Shown here one piece after another: positions 1-11,460 of a DNA stretch of 64,000 nucleotides (positions within the stretch are counted from its first letter, which is position 1; each line of letters opens with the position of its first letter). Position numbers and translations under genes: made by a program. The notes under the pieces are model-generated. The model saw only the letters and a program-made list of their open reading frames with translations. It searched no databases and had not been told where the DNA came from. Source of the DNA: Rhizodiscina lignyota (lineage: Eukaryota; Ascomycota; Dothideomycetes; Aulographales; Rhizodiscinaceae); the NCBI GenBank assembly GCA_010015805.1, contig ML978122.1, positions 310,001-374,000 on the forward strand, written 5' to 3'.

Positions 1-1288
1 AAGATCCCATGTGAGAATGATGGAGACACCAAAGATACCTTGAAGCCAGCTGCAGGCTGTCAGGGACAATTGATGCTTCAAATCGATTGTTGCAATTCCA
101 ATCATGCCACATATTCCGGGTATGAAACCCAAAATGATGGTAAGCACCAGCGTATTCGGCACTTTGCTGACAAAGATTCCGGCGGAAATGTTGCAGACAA
201 ACTGTATCGCACCGCTGGGCATCTGATATTGTACGCTTTTGAGGCTGTCGTATCCGAAGCCTTTCAGAAGTATCGACATGAAATTTGTCACAGATCCGTT
301 CAGAATGCCCAGACACAGAGCTTGGAGGGCTATGCAATAGACTTTTGGATCCCCCAGACATTCCCATATCTGGTACCAGAGGATCTTTGAGTGTTTGACT
401 CCGGTACGATTGGATGCTATGCGCCAAACAGATACCACCTTCTCCTCGTGTGAGAAGAATCGGACATCGTTGGGAGTTGACGGAAGAATGAAGAATAGTC
501 CAGCACCGGAGACGAAACTCATGGCGCCAATTACTAGGAAAACCAGTTTCCACGTGGCAATAGCAGGGTGGTCGATGGTCCCAATTCCCCAAGAGATGCC
601 GGCACCAGCGAGGGAAGACAAGCCATTCATTCCAAGCCAGCAAGACATTCGTAGCGGAGCCTCCTCGCGCGTCCAGAACATGGTCGTCAATGAGATCCAG
701 GCAGGTCCGATACATGCTTCGGTGCCTCCAAGAATAAATCGAATAGCGGCTATACCAGCGAAATTGTGCACGGCGCATGTGAGCATTAGTACAGCTCCCC
801 AAACCATCACCATGACTGTCACGAACTTTCCAATTGGAAGCTTTTGGAGAGCAATTGTAGATGGGTAAGCGCAGGCGAGATAGCCAATGTTCGTGAGCGC
901 TGCTACCCAAGAATAATCTCGTCCGACCAAATTCAGATCCTGCTGAAGACCGTATGCGCTCGAGTAGTTGAGGGTCTGTTTGTCGAGAAACTGCATGAAG
1001 TATACCCAACACATCTTCGATACGTTAGTCAACGTCAATTGCAACGGATTGAAGGTTACTTTCCATTGGTAGTAATATAAAATCAAGTTTCCTTCTGACT
1101 TTGGCTGCAACGAGTTCTCTCCGGTCAAAGTCCAGAGTAAAAGACTCCTTGTAGAGTCCCAAAGCAACGTCCGTATGGATTGGTGATGCAGTTATAATAT
1201 CGGGGTCGACAACATCCAACGAGTGTAAATTTGTGTTCTTCTCATCGCCACCTTTTTCCGGCGCAACTGGGCCGATAGGAGAAGACAT
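1..1288 (-). CDS. Dal5-type MFS permease (allantoate/anion:cation symporter family), 3' end outside window
   Basis: Plasma-membrane major facilitator transporter of the fungal allantoate permease family, which imports organic anions such as allantoate, ureidosuccinate or vitamins; the substrate cannot be read from sequence. Exon 1 (1064-1288, start ATG at 1288) ends in RRKLDFILLPM. Exon 2 runs from 1014 down and off the window at position 1, starting MCWVYFMQFLDKQTLNYSS, then GRDYSWVAALTNIGY and ALQKLPIGK, the usual first-helix motifs of this family. About 410 residues are present; the C-terminus is missing. The intron 1015-1063 has a branch-like CTAAC and ends in AG, but to keep the frame it must begin GAAAGT instead of GTAAGT. 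The canonical GT four bases further in shifts the frame. So the gene either uses an odd donor or is damaged. The next gene over is an amine oxidase, compatible with nitrogen scavenging. Confidence 0.8.
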
Positions 1289-2101
1289 GATGTTACGAGG
1301 GCTCTCGACAAAGCAGCGCACTTTCCAAAGTTTTCCACAATGATTCCATGGAAGGCCTACCTTGGCTAGAAATAGGCCACCATATGGATCTCTGTGATGC
1401 AGATGAAAGATAAGAACTGTTTTGATATTTGAGAAGGAGCTGGTTTGCCGTCGCGCAAGCATGCTTGCGACGAAGCAACAACGACGCTATCAAACCCCCA
1501 CCGCAGCGGCGATCATTTTCGGACTACGTTCGCCGACCTACCTGGCTAAACCAGTCAAATGGCTCCGGCGACTCGTTCTGCCTGAACTTGACTTGGTGGT
1601 TGATGCTTCTTAAGACTCCGTCGTGAGTCGTGGACAGGCGCGTTATCCCGACGAGGGTTCCATGATTGGAATTGAAAAGAGGGCATTAAGACCACTGGCT
1701 TATTTATGGTGTTCAATGAGATATCGGAGCGACTTCGCAACTCCGGTATCAAGATCCTGTCGTACATGCATAGATTTATCAAGCAGAGGTGAGAAGGATA
1801 AAGTAAACGTGGACGAAGGACGAGAACCGCGCTGATAACAATTAGACGACTGCGATTGCGGAAACAAATGACGTCTTACCTGGTTAGGGAGGTCCATGCG
1901 AGGCTTGCGGCATCCACGGTATTTGATTGCATGAGTTTGGGATGCTTTACTCCAGCAAAAGAGGGAATTGAAAAGCCGTAATCCGTCCTGATACATTTCA
2001 TTTTAAGAATAAGATCTCATCCACTTCTCTCTCCTCCAAGAGGTACCAACGCGGATCATTTCTTCCACTGGTTTTGCACAATACATTATCTATTTGAAGC
2101 C
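1289..2101. other. Intergenic, divergent promoter region of permease and amine oxidase
   Basis: About 0.8 kb between two divergently transcribed genes. The short open frames here have no recognisable motif and overlap each other on both strands. I see no repeat or RNA gene. Confidence 0.5.
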
Positions 2102-4343
2102 ATGACCGCTAACGCTCGAGCCCATCCATTACATAATATCACGGACGTCGAGATCTCGCGCGCGACCACTATCGTAAAGGATCTTGCTGCCCAAAAAGAC
2201 AAAGCCAATGGCACTAGTACGAATCCATGGTTCAAGAGTGTCTCTCTAAGTGAACCACCGAAGGCCATTCTCCTTCCATATCTCGACGCCGAAGCTGCTG
2301 GCGTCCCCGTCTCACAGCGGCCTTTCGTCCCAAGATGTCTTGAAGTCATTTGGAGCTCAAATAACGAAAGAAATGTCTTCGTGAGTATTGTGAGTCTTGA
2401 CTCCAATACGGTAGTGGGCGAGACCAGCAAGGATCATGCACAAGGTCCGAATGACCGGTAAGGGTACATGAAACTTGAATTACAGTGCTCCATTACTCAT
2501 TATCATCTCAGCTTCGAGGTCAAGAAGGCATCCCAAATCATTCTCAATGATCTGAGGGTAAAGGAAGAAGTCAAGAAACTGGGTCTACCCGACGACGCGA
2601 TCATCCAGTGCGATTCTTGGATGTATGGCGCCGACAGGGACTCAACGCCTGACACGCCCAAGGCTATCCAAGCTCTTCTATATGCCCGAGCCCCACACAA
2701 TCATCCGGAGAGCAATCAGTAAGTTGTCTTATGATGCAAAATGCAATGGAGAGTCGTGCTGATTTGCCGTGGATACGCGTTCCCTCTGCCTTTCTCCCCT
2801 CTTCTTGATCTTTACCTCCAAAAAGTCGTGGAAATCACTCCATTGGCAACTGGTGGTAAGGAGGATGGCCTCGCGTATCATACTGGCGGAAGCAAACCGC
2901 TGGACCATTGTGCTGAGAATGAGTACTACCATGAGCTGATCAAGGAAACTCGGACAGACCTGAAGCCGCTGCAAGTCGTCCAACCGGATGGGCCCAGCTT
3001 CAAGGTCGAGGATGATAATTGTGTGTCATGGCAGAAGTGGCGTTTCAGAGTGGGATTCAACTACCGCGAAGGTCTCGTTATTCATGACGTACGCTACGAC
3101 AAGCGGCCACTCTTCTATCGCCTCAGTGTCAGCGAAATGACCGTCCCGTATGGAGGTTCGTCGGTCTTGTGCATGCTCTCTGTCCGGATTTGCGCTAACA
3201 CATATTGAAGACCCCCGAAGTCCGTATAATCGCAAACAGGCGTTCGACCTCGGGGACGCTGGTGCTGGAAGTACAGCTAATACCCTTTCGCTTGGCTGCG
3301 ATTGCCTTGGTACAATCTACTATTTCTCTGAATGGCTCAACGACGAACACGGAGCACCAACCCGTGCTGAGAACGTGATATGCCTTCATGAGCAAGACGG
3401 TGGGCTCGGTTGGAAACATACGAATCCGAGAACTGGGAAAGCTGCGGTGACACGAGCTCGTAGTCTTCTCCTCCAGATGGTCATCACGGTGGGCAACTAT
3501 GAATACGCCTTCGTGTTCTGCTTCAATTTGAACGGAAACATCGAGTTGGAGACGCGTGCCACAGGCATTCTGTCGACGGCTCTTATCGACCCAGGCAAGA
3601 CAAGCGACTGGGGCAACGTCGTATCTCCGGGCGTCCTTGCACCGAACCATCAGCATCTCTTCTCCTTCCGGATAGACCCGATGATCGAGGGTGCGAACAA
3701 TACTATCATCCAGGAGGATACTGAGGCTGTTCCCCAGTCCGAGCACGAGAACCCGCATGGGAACGCCTTCCGCATCGTCAAGAAGCCATTCGAACGCTCC
3801 GGTTTCGCAGATGCCGCACCCCTTCAGAACCGCGTCTTCAAGATCGTCAATGAGAAGAAGCGTAATAGGGTCAGCCAGAATCCAGTTGGGTACAAGCTCG
3901 TTCCTCAGCCTTGCCAGCTCATCCTGGCGACTCCTGGATCTGTTGCTCGACGCCGTGCCCGTTTCGCGGAACACCACATTTGGGTTACCAAGTATCGGGA
4001 CGGCGATCTCTGGGCTGGTGGAAAGTGGACAAACCAGTCTCTTATCGACAAGGACGGTGTTGTCGATGCTGCTGCTAGGAATGAAGATGTGAGGGATAAG
4101 GATCTCGTGCTATGGTGCACCTACGGCATGACCCACAATCCACGCGTAGAGGATTTCCCAGTCATGCCATGCGAGATCACGACGATAAGTCTGAAGCCGA
4201 GTGATTTCTTTGAGCGCAATCCCGCTATAGATGTACCGCAGAGCCGGCAGGAGGATAACAAGAGTGTTCTTGTTGGAAGCCCGATGACAGGCACGGCGGA
4301 GGTGGCTGGACAGATGGGAAGCTGCCATAAACCCAAGTTGTAA
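2102..4343 (+). CDS. Copper amine oxidase (primary-amine oxidase)
   Basis: Oxidises primary amines to aldehyde, ammonia and H2O2 using copper and a topaquinone cofactor; fungal members are often peroxisomal or secreted and supply nitrogen. Exons are about 2102-2457, 2512-2718, 2773-3155 and 3211-4343 (~692 residues, normal for the family). The catalytic-base motif FDLGDAGAG is in exon 4. The cofactor tyrosine lies in VGNYEYAF. Copper ligands are PNHQHLF and the distal [13 protein letters not shown]. The second intron has no clear acceptor. A typical 54 nt intron would end in GG at 2771-2772 and join to YAFPLPF. A canonical AG at 2750-2751 would give a 33 nt intron and add seven residues. The third intron (3156-3210) is GT-AG. 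The C-terminus (GSCHKPKL) shows no clear peroxisomal SKL-type signal. It is divergent from a Dal5-type permease. Confidence 0.93.
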
Positions 4344-4502
4344 CGATGTATTTATCACGGCGCATTAATAATTGGTCGCGTTGTCTGGAGCATCTGCAAA
4401 TGAATTCAGTCATGATGGATGGAGGATTCAAAAGCTCCTTTTGTTCCAATTCCAAAAATTGGACCAGGCCTCCTTAGCCTGTGCCCGACTGTCCGTTCAA
4501 GT

Positions 4503-4727
4503 GGGTGACAAAATAGTTGAGTCATGGCTACAATATATAGAACTATGAGAATGTACATCCTCCATAGTTAATATAAGGTATACACGGTGAAGCTGCGCAT
4601 GTTAGATAAGCGAACTCCAGTATATATTTTATCGAACTTTTAGAGATGCTCTCGCTTGCGTTGAAGAGAAAACCTCGTTTCTACTAAATACGTTCAAACT
4701 TCACAGGACTCGACTATTTTGTCACCC
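4503..4727. mobile_element. MITE-like inverted-repeat element, copy 1
   Basis: Non-coding 225 bp element with matching ends: left 4503-4523 begins GGGTGACAAAATAGTTGAG and right 4707-4727 is its reverse complement with one mismatch. Inside it is AT-rich (TATATA runs). A 13 bp direct repeat GTGCCCGACTGTC flanks it at 4481-4493 and 4730-4742, so the true ends may lie further out. A second copy of nearly the same length lies at 10934-11157. The TIR style recalls fungal Tc1/pogo-type non-autonomous elements; that assignment is inference. Confidence 0.75.
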
Positions 4728-5023
4728 TCGTGCCCGACTGTCAGTTCTCCACTGCAATCTCTGCGTCGGAGGGGCCAACGCAGCACCTCCTCGAAACCGA
4801 TCATTCCGCCGGTTTTATCCCCGCTGTTGAATGCAAGCACAGATGGACACGACGCCGCTTGTGAAGCGGGGGAGACCGGTTCTCGCCCTGGGCTTGAGAC
4901 CGAGGTGTGCGGGGTTGCTCCGATCAGAGACGACGAGGCATCAAAAGCTTCATGAGGTAGCAGATGACTGTACCTACATTCTAGTCTGGCCATCAAGGTT
5001 AACCTGAGAGCACATAAATCACC

Positions 5024-6294
5024 ATGGGTCTCCCAGAAAAGATGCGCGCTGTCATCCTCAAAGGCGACTTCGAAGTCGCTGTAGAGGATCGCCCGGTGCC
5101 CAAGATTCAGAAGCCTACGGACGTCATCTTGAAAGTCAGCGCTGCTGGACTCTGTGGCTCCGATCTTCATTTCTACCGTGGCCATCTTAAGTGTCCTCCT
5201 GGATTTATCTGCGGCCATGAATTCGTTGGTGAGATTGCGGAGAAGGGAGAGGAGGTCACAAAGTTCAACGTGGGCGACCGTGTCGTAGTAAGTTGCCCTA
5301 TGGTGGAAAGAAGGCACTTTGCTAATCTGCAAAACATGTACCATTCTATACGGCTTGTGGCGAGTGTTTCTATTGCAAGCAGGGTCAGGCTTCCAGATGT
5401 CCGAAAGGAGAATTGTTCGGGAACAGCGCTCCTGCAAACACAATCGACGGAGGACAGGCGGAATATGTCCGTGTACCTCTAGCGCAAACGACGTTGGCCC
5501 CGGTTCCAGATGGTATCCCGGAAGAGATGTTGGTGTTGATGGCAGAGTAAGGCGCCCTCTGAAATGTGTTCGGAACGAACGATCACGCTGACCTTTACAT
5601 CAGTATCTTTCCCACGGGCTATTTCTGTGAGTCCTGCTCGTACATGGTCCAGTAATATACTCACAGATTTGTTCTAGGTGCAAGCCGATATCTGCAGAAT
5701 CTAGGCCCTGCTAAGCGTAAGGAGACGGTAGCGGTTGCAGTTGGCTGCGGACCAGTGGGTATCTGTGGCATTACGGCGGCCTTGACTATGGTGGATACTG
5801 TGTATGCCATTGACAGTGTTCCGGAGCGCCTCGCAGAGGCAGAGAAGATTGGAGCAAAGACGATTCTCCTAAACGACAATCCAGTCGAAAAGATCAAGGC
5901 GGCCACTGGTGGAAGAGGCGCAGACGTCGCACTGGAATTCGTTGGGCATGGCGATGCACTCCAGCTTTGTATCGACCTTGTTCGGCCTTTCGGACAGATT
6001 AGCACCGTCGGCGTTCACACGGAGATGCTTCAGCTTAACGGCCTGATGCTGTATGGAAAGAACCTCACTATGGCATTTGGCCGATGTCCAGTGCGCAGCA
6101 TTTTCGAAGACGCCCTCGCACTTTTGGTCAAAGAGCAGGATAAAGTGAAGTTCTTGTGTGGAATGTTCATGAGCTTAGAGGAAGCGCCTGAGGCGTATCG
6201 GATATTCGAACAGCGCAAGGTAAGATATGCAGCACGATTTCTGTTGACCTTGAGCTTACTTCTGCAGGTGCACAAAATTATCTTCAAGCTCTAA
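5024..6294 (+). CDS. Zinc-dependent medium-chain alcohol dehydrogenase
   Basis: NAD(P)-dependent zinc alcohol/polyol dehydrogenase, probably cytosolic, ~354 residues. Catalytic zinc ligands are in GLCGSDLHFYRGH and ICGHEFVGEIAEKGEEV. The structural zinc cysteines are in ACGECFYCKQGQASRC. The nucleotide-binding region is VAVGCGPVGICGITAA. Exons are 5024-5287, 5338-5546, 5604-5626, 5678-6219 and 6268-6294; frame and phase fit throughout. Start is the first ATG, followed by MGLPEKMRAVILKGD. The first intron (5288-5337) starts GTAAGT and has GCTAAT as branch site, but ends in CAT where CAG is expected. The next AG (after GTGGCGAG, at 5363-5364) keeps frame but deletes about nine residues, including the first structural cysteine. 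So function depends on an unusual acceptor. The substrate cannot be named. Confidence 0.88.
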
Positions 6295-7120
6295 TGTAAT
6301 TGTTCGTACTCCACCACATAGTATCGTACTCCTCGGGAACAGTTTCCCGCAATTTCCAAAAGTCTAGAAGTCATTCGTCATTGAATAAAAGGTGAAAGTG
6401 AGAAGCGCCGTGATCCTCTGACGCAATATTTATAGTGCCCTCTGAACAGTGCGACTATTTTGACTCCAAACACTTTCGCTGAAGCATTTCATGTTGGGCT
6501 CTCCCGATTACGTAATTACCCCTGAATACATGTGCCTTTATAACACTACTTGGAGGTAAACCTCAGACCACTCGATTATACACTTGCATAAATACTTAAT
6601 TCAGTATATATACTCTTATACGATCCGATTTGTGATCCGATTTGTGTTTATGCAATTATGTGTCGATCTTGGTGTTGATCTTAGTGCAGGCCAGGATCCC
6701 CGAACCCGTGTAATCTCCGAGAGCGTTATAAGCAAAAAATTTGTCCTTCCCAAGGCCTTCCTTAGCCCGTGAAGCGCTCTATTCGCGCTCTAATCGAATG
6801 CGGAGATCGGTTGATCCATGAACGCAGAAACTACATTAGATAATCAGTTTTCACTTGGCCCCGAGCCAATATCCTCAGGTCGTCCACCTGTCCGTCATGG
6901 GAACGGCCATCACAGGTCACTCTCTTGATACCGAACTTTCTACGACCCTCGATCGCCTGTCATGTATGAGACAAAGCAATGACTGTCAGAACACGATCGA
7001 AGTACTTCGCAGGTAGTCGTACAGATATAAAATGAGGCAAGTCAGTGCAAAGCCAAGTGATATCCACTTTACGTTCGACGCCTGCATTTCTATCCAGTTT
7101 GAGCTCACAGCACAGCCGGC
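6295..7120. other. Intergenic
   Basis: Contains a 12 bp tandem duplication (GATCCGATTTGT twice, near 6620-6647) and AT-rich stretches, but no supported gene or RNA. Confidence 0.5.
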
Positions 7121-8909
7121 ATGTGTGTAACCCGTTCTTGCTTGCCATGCAGAGGCGCAAAGGCAAAGGTACGAGGCTGTTTCCATCTATCATATGCGTA
7201 TATGCTGATAGAAGACCATAGTGTGACCTTGTTCGTCCCAGCTGCGGGCGCTGCACCCAGCGAGGATTGATTTGTTCCGGCTTTCCAGAGGACGCTGATT
7301 TTGTCTTTCTGGACGAGAATGAGACGGCTCAGAGAAACTCTCAGCGTGCGAGGAAAGAGTGGAGGCGGTCTCCCGGGGCAGGTACTTCGAGTTCGCTCAC
7401 CCATGTACAGCAGGGCCAGCAATCGCCAGCTGCCGCAAACGAGGTGGATGAATTTCTCCGGCAACAATACTCATGGCTCAATGAACGTGCATATACCCAA
7501 GTATCAGAACCGTTGAAAAGAGACCTTGAGGCCAGAGCCGTGGAGCGATTCTTCATCAACTGGACATTGCACCCGAGCAATCACGGCGTGTCCCCGGGTG
7601 AGTCCTTGATTGTAGAATCGTTGATCTTTTCAGCTAATGATTAGCTTTCAGGCCATATGCATGATCTCCCCATGCTCTTTCTCGGTGCCCCACCAGATTC
7701 CATTCTTTGGCATGCTGTCCGCGCTGTTGCCTTTGCAGACATGAGGAATGAGAGTTCTGGAGATTCCCCGTTCTATGTCAAGTCGCGGTTGCACTACGGA
7801 GCCGCTTTGAATCGCACGAGAATGATACTACATGATCAGCAGGACTTGTCCAACGACCGTGTTCTCTCCGCTATACTACTAATTGATAACTTCGAGGTAA
7901 GGTACCATGAGGCTGTAGTATTCCGAACCCTGTCCTAACATTTGACTTTGTAGCTGATGTACCTGATGCGGACCGATCCAGTTGGTCCTCATAGTGAGGC
8001 TATCAAACACATTTTGCATAGCAGAGGTGACGGGCAACTCTATGATTCGGCACAGTTCTCACTCTGGCGTTTGGCACATCACCGGCTTTTGTCCCGGCAG
8101 GTTCTACTCCGCGAACAGCCTGATCCTGAGCAGATAGCTTGGGTGAGCAAATTGAACGTTGACCGGCCGGACCTCCATATCTGTGCTGATGTCCTGCATA
8201 TGAATATTCTCAGCGCGGCAGCAAAGAAGCTGACCCAGACTATTGATGACACTGAACCGATACGGGGAGGAAAATTAGAGCAGGCAAAGCAAATGACTCA
8301 AGAGATGCTGAATCTGATTGAGACCATCGAGAGCTGGACTTTAGAGATGACCGGAGTGTGGAAGCCGAAGATTGAAGACACCCAGAGTATCGCAAAGCCT
8401 CAAGACGTTGGCGAATCGCCCAACTTTCCGATTCCCCATTTCCCATGTCCACGGTTCCTCCGCTACCAGGACATATGGTTGGTAAGAGACATCTAGTTGG
8501 AATTGATGAACTGGACTAACTGTGAACCAAGGCTTATATGTGGAACTTCTATGCGGCAAGCCAGATTGTTCTCCGAGAGTCGTTGACAGACGTTGTCACC
8601 TACGCGGCCACACTGCTAAACCAGGAGGAGCCGGATGAGAATGGCATGTCAGTCATCCAGAAACAACGTGGTCGGGTGGACATGTTGTCTGCAGCCATTA
8701 TTCGGTCATTTCCCATGCTTCTTGGATTCACTCACAGGCACGAACGACCTGGAGGACCGCGAGTTCTTCAACAGGGCAAGATGGCAGGTAGACTGTTCTC
8801 TCTGTTCTCCATGTGGGTGGTGCAAAAGGCACAATTCACGTCATCTCAGCATAAGCAGACTGCATCTGAGGTTATCTCCTGGATTAACTTTCGTCACGGG
8901 TTGCACTGA
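7121..8909 (+). CDS. Zn2Cys6 transcription factor with fungal-specific domain
   Basis: Nuclear regulator. The zinc cluster is split by the first intron. Exon 1 (7121-7168) encodes a 16-residue N-terminus ending CLPCRGAKAK. Exon 2, from 7222, continues CDLVRPSCGRCTQRGLIC, giving the canonical six-cysteine spacing. Further introns follow SPG, NFE and YQDIWL (about 7600-7651, 7896-7953 and 8480-8531), all GT-AG. The rest matches the fungal TF domain found in many C6 regulators: a middle helical part with RFFINWTLHPSNHG and PMLFLGAPPDSILWHAVRA, and a C-terminal GRLFSLFSMWVVQKAQF segment ending at HGLH. Total is about 510 residues. No target is evident; neighbours are the alcohol dehydrogenase and a GFA-domain gene. 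The start rests on the short exon carrying the first two cysteines. Confidence 0.88.
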
Positions 8910-9543
8910 GCTCGATGTTGGCACCATGCGCAACCACACCAGCACCACAGGAACTTTATCACTTCCTGGATAATGAGGATTAGCATCACAGCACCGCGGC
9001 AGTAGACCTATTCGGGTTATGCATCCGGACCCTGGATCTTCACCACGTAAAATGCATCGCTCCTCTTTTCAATTCTCGCAAAGCTGATCGTCAACCGCCT
9101 CATAGGGGACTGCTTCAACATCCCGTCATCTCTGGACCTTTGCAGGTCGCTTCCGACTTGCATGTCCTGGTCCGCCTAGATCTGTCCACACCAGCATCAC
9201 GAGCACTGCGAGAGAGGTGAATGTGAGCAACTTTGCAATCAGTCATCAAAAAAGACATATCGAGCTAGATATCGACATCGATCTATCCATCTTGAAGCTG
9301 AAAAGTTCTGAAGCTACGGCTTGCCTAGCTGATTATGAACATAATAAAGGCAATTACGCAAATTACATGGTTTTTGTTCACCACAAGTCTTCTTTCGAGG
9401 TCAATGAAAACATTCTTACTAGAATGAAAATAGTGGCCAACGCCTAACTTTTTGAATTAAATCGCTCAAAGTCATTCTCAACATTTATCGGACTCCCATT
9501 GGCTCGAAGATGACCATTTACTCTAATACGGCTCTCGTCAACT
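8910..9543. other. Intergenic between converging genes
   Basis: About 0.63 kb. A 76-residue open frame at 9217-9447 has no recognisable motif and looks like chance AT-rich sequence. Confidence 0.5.
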
Positions 9544-10107
9544 TCAGAACCCCGCCTCCATCGCCTGTTCCAACCCCTCCACACCTTGAACTCCCTTAAA
9601 CCAACTCACTCTGCTGTTAATGAACTGCTCGACTCTCGGTCTCAACTTTGTCTCATGCAAATTGAAGTCGTCTACGGTCCCGATCCTCAGAATGCTCTTT
9701 CCCGGAAACCTGCTGCCTCTTCTGTACAGCAGGGTTCCGCACACGGAACAGAAACTGTTCTCCATGACGCTCCCCGAGGCAATGGTCTTGCTTTGCGCCC
9801 ATCTGGTCAATTTGTCTTCCCCGCGGAGGTGCTTGAGACTTCGGTCGTTGACGGTGAAGTTTGAAGCGAACATCGACGCGGTGATTTTGCGGCAATCCGT
9901 ACAATTGCAGACGAAACTGGTGACGAAGTCTTCTCCCTCTACAGGCTATCCGAAACGTAAGCTTAAGTGACGTGATGGCAGGGTCTAGTAGTGGGGGTTT
10001 ACGAAGGAGAGTTGCACGGCTCCACAATAACAAGTCGCCGTCGCCGTCCCGTCTGGCTGAATGCCAGATGCACCCTGCGAAGGGAGTGGGATGTTGCTTT
10101 CAGACAT
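9544..10107 (-). CDS. GFA/CENP-V domain protein (glutathione-dependent formaldehyde-activating enzyme-like)
   Basis: Small zinc-binding protein of the Gfa family (168 residues). The founding bacterial enzyme was proposed to speed S-hydroxymethylglutathione formation, but most fungal members have no known substrate. Exon 1 is 10003-10107 (start MSESNIPLPSQG, ending TCYCGAVQLSF) and exon 2 is 9544-9945 (starting PVEGEDFVTSFVCNCTDCRK). The intron is 57 nt, GT-AG. Zinc-binding cysteines are seen as CYCG, CNCTDC and CSVCGTLLYRRG, the expected order. Downstream are typical conserved pieces (SILRIGTVDDF). Two overlapping-type CACGTG boxes lie about 270 bp upstream (10374-10387). Confidence 0.9.
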
Positions 10108-10373
10108 ATTTCTCTCAACTGGCTAGAGGTACTTTGATCAAGGGGCTGCGAGTGAATTGGAGAACTGATAATCTGGCCATGCTCTCATGTCTCTGCATTA
10201 TATATACATCACTGTCCTATCACGCGGGCCAATTAACCCCCGAAATAGTGTGCTTTTATGTCATCGCCAAAACGGCATTGAGGTCGAAAGCTCTAGTCAA
10301 TGCTGCACTATCTCTAGACCTCTGGCCTAAAAAGGTGATGCATCCTGCGCTAGAACTCTAAAGCCAAACCCAT

Positions 10374-10387
10374 CACGTGATCACGTG
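10374..10387. promoter_or_regulatory. Paired CACGTG boxes upstream of the GFA gene
   Basis: CACGTG at 10374-10379 and again at 10382-10387, two bases apart. CACGTG is the core site of fungal bHLH factors (Pho4/NUC-1, Cbf1, SREBP types). Functional role here is inference. Confidence 0.4.
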
Positions 10388-11460
10388 CCGGGTGAAAAGG
10401 TATTTTCAATTATAGCCTACGAGTACACGCTGCTGCTTACAAAGTTTTCAAGTTTAATGTACGAGAGATATGAAGTTCTTCGGTAGTGCTGAGTCAAGGT
10501 TGGAAACAACGTCGTCTCATATCATGATGTATTCTCGAACCGCACAGTTCAACGAGAGAAGATTCTCAACATCTCGTTTCGCAATTCATGCAGCACTAGA
10601 CCGCGACAAGACCGTACATTTGGAGAAAATGTCTGCAAGGTGGAGTAGCACTGGGACCTTGGTATGAGTATACATGCGATCAGGTTTCAGGTAGGATTTG
10701 CTCAAGATATCATGTTCGCTACCTTGTAGTCTGCGGAGACTGCAGGAGTACTGAAAGTTCGAGGCTGACCGCATGTCCATCATCTTGCGGACAGGACTTT
10801 CCGACCCGCCAGTTATGTCACGATCAATGAGACAAGCTATACTCTCTACTCGGTCTAGCAGAACAACATTCCCTGGAGGTGGCGAGCTCGAGAACTCACT
10901 TATCAGACCAGGGAGAGCGGTAGTCAGGTAAGTGGGTGAAAAAAAAGTTGAGTCATGGCTGCAATATGTCGAATAGCGAGGATATATACACTCACTAGTT
11001 AATATAGATTATACATACTAACGCTACGCGTTTTAGATAAATACGCTCTAGTATATATTGAATCGAGCTTTAAGGGATGCTCTCGCTCGTACTAAAGAAT
11101 TAAACTTGTTCTTACTATAGCCGTTCAGTTAAAGCGGGCTCAACTATTTTGTCGCCCGCGTGTCAGGGCAAATGTCGTAGAGGCGAGCACGAGAACAAGA
11201 GGAGGACACCAAGCGGTCCGATGTGAACAGGTTTTGCGAACTCCTTGAACAGAGAATCTGCAGGACTTCTCAGAGGCAAAAGGTCAAGACAACCGTCACG
11301 AGGGTCACGAGGGCATTTTCATCCATTGCATTGCTGTTACGCCTGTGTTTGGATTAAACATTACGCTTGTCTCTGCTCATTGCCCATAGTCACACCAAGG
11401 TACTCTCGCTAATTCGACCAGTGCAGCCCAACGCCATCAGTGCAGTCCAACGCCACCAGA
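10388..11460. other. Intergenic with MITE copy 2
   Basis: About 1.1 kb without a supported gene. It holds the second inverted-repeat element (10934-11157). Between 11220 and 11460 only short motif-free frames are seen; CAGTGCAGCCCAACGCCA-like words are repeated near 11420-11455. Confidence 0.5.
10934..11157. mobile_element. MITE-like inverted-repeat element, copy 2
   Basis: 224 bp copy of the element at 4503-4727 in the same orientation. It shares GTTGAGTCATGGCTNCAATAT, GATGCTCTCGCT and the ending AACTATTTTGTCGCCC. The left end (10934-10954) has lost part of the TIR to an A-run. Differences between copies include many C/T and G/A changes. No coding capacity. Confidence 0.75.

Noticed and set aside
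6455-6475. CGACTATTTTGACTCC resembling the MITE terminal repeat
   Set aside because: Only about ten bases match and no opposite end or interior homology is seen within 300 bp.
8763-8909. Possible extra intron or frameshift at the end of the 7-9 kb regulator
   Set aside because: The open frame GRLFSLFSMWVVQKAQF to the stop fits the end of this regulator group.
9217-9447. 76-residue open frame as a small protein gene
   Set aside because: Low-complexity AT-rich stretch with no motif or splice context.
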